Source: Pararhodobacter sp. (GTDB lineage Bacteria; Pseudomonadota; Alphaproteobacteria; Rhodobacterales; Rhodobacteraceae). Taken from it: a stretch of 64,000 bases of DNA. The notes below the pieces were generated by a model. That model searched no databases, was not told the origin of the DNA, and was given only the letters and a program-made list of their open reading frames with translations. The stretch lies in the NCBI GenBank assembly GCA_020832545.1, contig JAFIEK010000004.1, positions 62,001 through 126,000 on the forward strand, given 5' to 3'. Shown here in pieces: positions 61,112 through 64,000 of the stretch (position 1 is the stretch's first letter; each line of letters starts with the position of its first letter). A program made the position numbers and the translations under genes.

Positions 61112-61821
61112 AGAGTACTGGTGTTGCCCAACGCTTGGTCATGATACCGGCGCATGCCGTCATCGCCCTGGTCGTCGTGGTCATCGCAGGCTTCGTTCAC
61201 GCAGTTGAGCCGGGAGCTGGGCATTCCCCCCAAGACGGTCGCGAAGTGGCGCAAGCGAGCGACGGTCGAAGACCTCAAGACCGGGCCTCAGGATCCGCGC
61301 TCCACCGTCCTCAGCGAGGCAGAGGAGGCAGCAATTGTCACTTTTCGGCGTCACATGCTGCTGCCGCCCGATGAATGTCTCCATGACCCGCAGTCATCAA
61401 TCCCGCATCTGACCCGGTCGGCGCTGCTCCGGTGTCTTCAGCAGCGCGTCATTCCCAATATGCTACGGCATCCAGTTCGCCACGCCGCCCCGCAACAGGA
61501 ACACCCCTTAGTCAAGGCAGATGCGCTTCGACATAATCTGTGAGGCGAACGGGATCGAGCGTCGTCTGACCAAACCGAACTACCTGTGGCCCGATGGGCA
61601 GGTCGAGCGGATGAACCGCGCAATCAATGACGCGACCGTGAAGCGCTACCATTGCGACAGCCACAAACCAGTTGCGGGCGCACCTCGCCGACTACAATTT
61701 CGCACGCAGGCTCAAGACCCTGAATGGCCTCACGTCATACGAATACTTCTGCAAAGTCTGGACTTCAGAGTCAGACAGATTCATCGTCAATCCGATCCAC
61801 CAGATACCGGGACTGAACAGC
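61112..61821 (+). mobile_element. Decayed IS481-family transposase
   Basis: Three pieces in different frames match the order of an IS481-type transposase. First is ELGIPPKTVAKWRKRATVEDLKTGPQDPRSTVLSEAEEAAIVTFRRHMLLPPDECLHDPQSSIPHLTRSALLRCLQQR. Second is RFDIICEANGIERRLTKPNYLWPDGQVERMNRAINDATVKRYH. Third is QLRAHLADYNFARRLKTLNGLTSYEYFCKVWTSESDRF and HQIPGLNS. About 100-120 residues between the first two, which should carry the catalytic Asp residues, are missing, and frames shift at least twice. It is inactive. No clear terminal inverted repeats were found. The 295 bp before it (60817-61111) hold the dctP promoter and operator and nothing else recognised. Confidence 0.8.
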
Positions 61822-61851
61822 TGGCGAGGGGCTGCAGGGCAAAACACCCTT

Positions 61852-62070
61852 TTAAGAGGCACTGAAGTCGAGCCCATTTTGGGCCAGGCTTTCGCCCAGA
61901 ATTCTGATGGCCTTGGGGCCGACACCGTGAATCGCCAGCAGTTGCTTTTTGGAGTGGCTGGCCATTCTATCGAGGCTGTCGATACCGTGATGGGATAATT
62001 CGCGCGCAGCAGTTTTGCCAATAGTTCCAGGAAGATCGCCGACAGGGCGAATGCCTGGAGTGGGGGCCAT
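61852..62070 (-). CDS. Small helix-hairpin-helix protein
   Basis: A 72-residue protein starting MAPTPGIRPVGDLPGTIGKTAARELSHHGIDSLDRMASHSKKQLLAIHGVGPKAIRILGESLAQNGLDFSAS. The LLAIHGVGPKAIRIL segment is a classical HhH DNA-binding hairpin (h-G-h-G-P/K). The GDLPGTIGKTAARELSHHGIDS half looks like a second, weaker one. GAAGG precedes the ATG. It overlaps the tail of the IS481 remnant region on the other strand, so it may predate the insertion or be cargo. Function unknown beyond probable nucleic-acid binding. Confidence 0.72.
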   Translation of the reverse strand: MAPTPGIRPVGDLPGTIGKTAARELSHHGIDSLDRMASHSKKQLLAIHGVGPKAIRILGESLAQNGLDFSAS

Positions 62071-62232
62071 ACCGTTGCCTTCGGTTCATTGCCATTGTTT
62101 TGAACAATAATGCCGGGGCCCATATGCGTCAATCGGCCGCCAGATTGGGTCTGAATCGAATTTGGCGCCCGGCAGGCTGCACTTGATGATTAGGTATTGA
62201 CCTAACCTTCCTGCATTCTTATACTTAGGCCC

Positions 62233-62577
62233 ATGCCTAACTTAAGTCCATCCATCGAGCACACCTTCGTTGCTCTTTCCGATCCGACGCGCCGCGCGGT
62301 GGTTCAAGCGCTGAGTAATGGGCCTGCAACAGTTTCTGAACTGGCTAGTCCTTTCGCCATGGCCTTGCCGTCGTTCACCCAGCATCTCGGCGTTCTGGAA
62401 AGCGCGGGCCTTATCGTCTCGCGAAAGGAGGGGCGGCGGCGCATCTGTTCGCTGAACCCGCAGGCACTTCAGGATGCGGAGGGGTGGCTGGCTGAAAACA
62501 GACGTCAGTGGGAAGTGCGCTTTGATCGTTTCGAGGCGCATCTTGAAACGGTGAAGAAGGAGGCTCCGAATGAGTGA
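62233..62577 (+). CDS. ArsR-family regulator paired with an AHSA1-domain protein
   Basis: A 114-residue winged-helix regulator without metal-binding cysteines in the usual place. HTFVALSDPTRRAVVQALSNGPATVSELASPFAMALPSFTQHLGVLESAGLIVSRKEGRRRICSLNP is the standard ArsR HTH. The last seven bases overlap the start of the AHSA1 gene. In this common pairing the regulator and the SRPBCC protein are co-expressed; the effector is not a metal. Confidence 0.9.
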   Translation: MPNLSPSIEHTFVALSDPTRRAVVQALSNGPATVSELASPFAMALPSFTQHLGVLESAGLIVSRKEGRRRICSLNPQALQDAEGWLAENRRQWEVRFDRFEAHLETVKKEAPNE

Positions 62578-63088
62578 GCATGGCACCAACGGCATCCCGC
62601 ACCGGGGAGCATGGCCTTTGGACCGGGAAATCGTCATTGCCCGTGTCGTCAATGCCGACCGCGAAACGGCTTTTCGTGCATGGGCTGATCCCATGCAGAT
62701 CGTGAAATGGTTTGGCCCCGAGGGCTTTCGTTTGCAGACCCATGAGATCGACATCCGCGCGGGCGGCCAGTGGCGATTTGATATGGTCGCGCCGGACGGC
62801 ACACGGTTCTCCAACCGCATGGCGTTTCTGCGGATTGAACCGCCAAGGCTGATCGAAGCCAGTCACGGCATGGATACTGATGATGATCCGGACCGCTTCC
62901 GGCTGCTCGTCACCTTCGATGAGCAGAACAACGGCAAAACGCTCGTCACCTTGCGCCAGTTGCACCCGACACCGGAGCGCCGCGTTATCGTCATCGGGTT
63001 CGGTGCGGCTGAATATGGTGCGCAGACACTGGACAAACTCGCAGATCACGTTGCGGACATGTCCGGCGCAGCGGATGCCAGAACCTGA
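62570..63088 (+). CDS. AHSA1/SRPBCC-domain protein
   Basis: A 172-residue protein with the activator-of-Hsp90-ATPase-1 (AHSA1) type SRPBCC fold. DREIVIARVVNADRETAFRAWADPMQIVKWFGPEGFRLQTHEIDIRAGGQWRFDMVAPDGTRFSNRMAFLRIEPPRLIEASHGMD is the family's N-terminal half, with KWFGP and GGQWRF marks. It overlaps the ArsR gene by eight bases. No catalytic residues are recognised; ligand binding is likely. Confidence 0.9.
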   Translation: MSEHGTNGIPHRGAWPLDREIVIARVVNADRETAFRAWADPMQIVKWFGPEGFRLQTHEIDIRAGGQWRFDMVAPDGTRFSNRMAFLRIEPPRLIEASHGMDTDDDPDRFRLLVTFDEQNNGKTLVTLRQLHPTPERRVIVIGFGAAEYGAQTLDKLADHVADMSGAADART

Positions 63089-63142
63089 CCGACAGGGATG
63101 CCGCTAAAAGTCGTAGCTACTCGACAGAGGGAGGACAGGTAG

Positions 63143-63359
63143 ATGAGAAATCTTCGTGTTCGGCAGTGCCGACCTGACCGCAACGCTTCTGGAGGGGAAG
63201 GCCATAGACGAAATCCGCCTCTGCCTCGTGCCTGTCATCCTCGGCGGCGGCAATCCTCTTTTCAAATCTGGTGGTATTCGCAAGGATTTCAACCTTCTCG
63301 GGGCGCGCCCGTTCCGCTCAGGGGGTGTATTGCCGCGCTATCTGCGCGCTGATGGCTGA
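63143..63359 (+). pseudogene. RibD C-terminal (dihydrofolate-reductase-like) gene remnant
   Basis: The ATG at 63143 gives MRNLRV, the usual opening of this family. The next readable family sequence is FGSADLTATLLEGKAIDEIRLCLVPVILGGGNPLFKSGG and ends at 63359. These lie in different frames and about 130 residues are missing between them. This looks like an internal deletion joining the first and last pieces of a RibD_C/DHFR-like gene. The C-terminal ORF (63156-63359) is open but lacks the cofactor-binding half. AGGGAGGACAG upstream still provides a ribosome site. Confidence 0.75.
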
Positions 63360-63494
63360 GTGATCAGATCGGTCCGAATGGCAAGCTCAACAGACCAGCG
63401 AACCGCACTGCTTCGTATTTGGAAACGGGAGATAAAATCGTCAATCATTACTTGACCTAAAGCAAGGTTGAGCTTTTAGGGTGTTTCCGGATCG

Positions 63495-63509
63495 TCCGAT
63501 TCAATCGGA
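63495..63509. promoter_or_regulatory. Short inverted repeat upstream of the nat-like gene
   Basis: TCCGAT-TCA-ATCGGA, a perfect 6-bp dyad, lies 17 bp before the start of the arylamine N-acetyltransferase gene, just upstream of its GGAGGAGGG ribosome site. It may be an operator or a small RNA hairpin. From 63360 to 63494 nothing else was recognised. Confidence 0.35.
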
Positions 63510-63526
63510 TATCGGAGGAGGGCATC

Positions 63527-64000
63527 ATGTCTCAGGAAATGCAAACCGCTCATCGCTCAGACGCGCAAGAGTTTGATATTGATAGCTATTTCGCACGCAT
63601 CGGCTATTGCGGCCCGCGAACAGCCACGCTGGAGACGTTGAAAGCACTGCATTTCAGCCATCCATGCGTGATTCCGTTTGAAAACATCTCGCCGTTTCTC
63701 GGTCACCCTGTCGGGCTCGACTGGCCGGTGCTCGAAGCAAAGCTGCTCCACGACCGACGCGGGGGCTATTGTTTCGAGCATAACCTGATGTTCATGAAGG
63801 TTCTGCGCGAACTTGGCTTCAACGTCAGCGGCCTTGCCGCGCGCGTAGTCTGGGGGCAACCCGACGATGCGCTGACGCCACGCGGACATATGTTGTTGCG
63901 TGTTGAGCTGGGCGGCAGGACATGGCTCGCCGATGTCGGGTTCGGGGGACTGACCCAGACCGCGCCGCTGTTGCTGGAAACCGATCTCATCCAGTCAACC
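63527..64000 (+). CDS. nat: Arylamine N-acetyltransferase (3' end outside window)
   Basis: 158 residues are visible; the gene runs off the window edge (the family is usually 260-280 residues). The catalytic triad is present: Cys82 in [15 protein letters not shown], His121 in PRGHMLLRV and Asp136 in [11 protein letters not shown]. The opening [39 protein letters not shown] is typical. The enzyme transfers acetyl from acetyl-CoA to arylamines or hydrazines by a Cys intermediate. GGAGGAGGG six bases before the ATG fixes the start. Not in the ORF track because no stop occurs before the window end. Confidence 0.93.
   Translation, partial: MSQEMQTAHRSDAQEFDIDSYFARIGYCGPRTATLETLKALHFSHPCVIPFENISPFLGHPVGLDWPVLEAKLLHDRRGGYCFEHNLMFMKVLRELGFNVSGLAARVVWGQPDDALTPRGHMLLRVELGGRTWLADVGFGGLTQTAPLLLETDLIQST

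Overview
The window is a 64 kb stretch of a high-GC genome that reads as alphaproteobacterial and most likely Rhodobacteraceae (roseobacter/Rhodobacter type). The basis is GC-rich coding with tightly ATGA/TGATG-coupled operons, a dense complement of solute transporters of several classes (ABC, TRAP, TTT), a thiOSGEF-thiY-tenA-thiZX thiamin operon behind a TPP riboswitch, and the style of the catabolic modules. No rRNA, tRNA, CRISPR array or intact mobile element was seen. The only mobile-element trace is a decayed IS481-type transposase near 61.1-61.8 kb.

Layout. 0-1.5 kb: the tail of an AMP-dependent CoA ligase, then RidA and a bicupin on the minus strand. 1.7-3.1 kb: an arsenic module with arsR, a perfect inverted-repeat operator and an ACR3 arsenite pump broken by a frameshift in a G-run. 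3.2-8.4 kb: MAPEG protein, SRPBCC protein divergent from a LysR regulator, two alpha/beta hydrolases and a DUF6544-like protein. 8.6-18.7 kb: a group of membrane and exported proteins. These are a glycine-zipper membrane protein, an 829-aa protein with two SH3b domains, a secreted 231-aa protein, a 212-aa double-SH3b protein and a 734-aa VWA protein. The VWA protein carries four copies of a module that also seems present in the 829-aa protein. I regard this as the least-described part of the window. 19.3-22 kb: a beta-lactamase-fold serine hydrolase and membrane protein divergent from a membrane-bound LytTR regulator.

22.2-30.1 kb: a minus-strand thiamin operon led by a TPP riboswitch. It combines thiazole synthesis (thiO, thiS, thiG, thiF), coupling (thiE) and pyrimidine salvage (thiY, tenA, thiZ, thiX), with an APH-fold kinase downstream. 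30.8-31.9 kb: fatty-acid desaturase. 32-36.8 kb: amidase, polyamine-type binding protein and class III aminotransferase, divergent from a TetR regulator across a clear palindrome. 36.8-44.1 kb: LacI regulator, acylating aldehyde dehydrogenase, acyl-CoA ligase and a tripartite tricarboxylate (TctCBA) transporter, which look like a sulfoacetate-type (SauS/SauT) pathway with a different transporter. 44.4-52.2 kb: aminotransferase, complete dipeptide-type ABC transporter with a fused double ATPase, and an RpiR regulator. 52.2-60.9 kb: an eight-gene minus-strand operon of TRAP transporter, IclR regulator, HyuA, HyuB, cupin and HpaI-type aldolase behind a palindromic operator. 61-64 kb: decayed IS481, small HhH protein, ArsR/AHSA1 pair, a deleted RibD-like remnant and the start of an arylamine N-acetyltransferase.

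Most of the window is a series of self-contained nutrient-acquisition and catabolism modules. Each pairs a transporter with one or two enzymes and a dedicated local regulator, as expected of a metabolically versatile heterotroph. All calls come from reading motifs and context. No database search was run.
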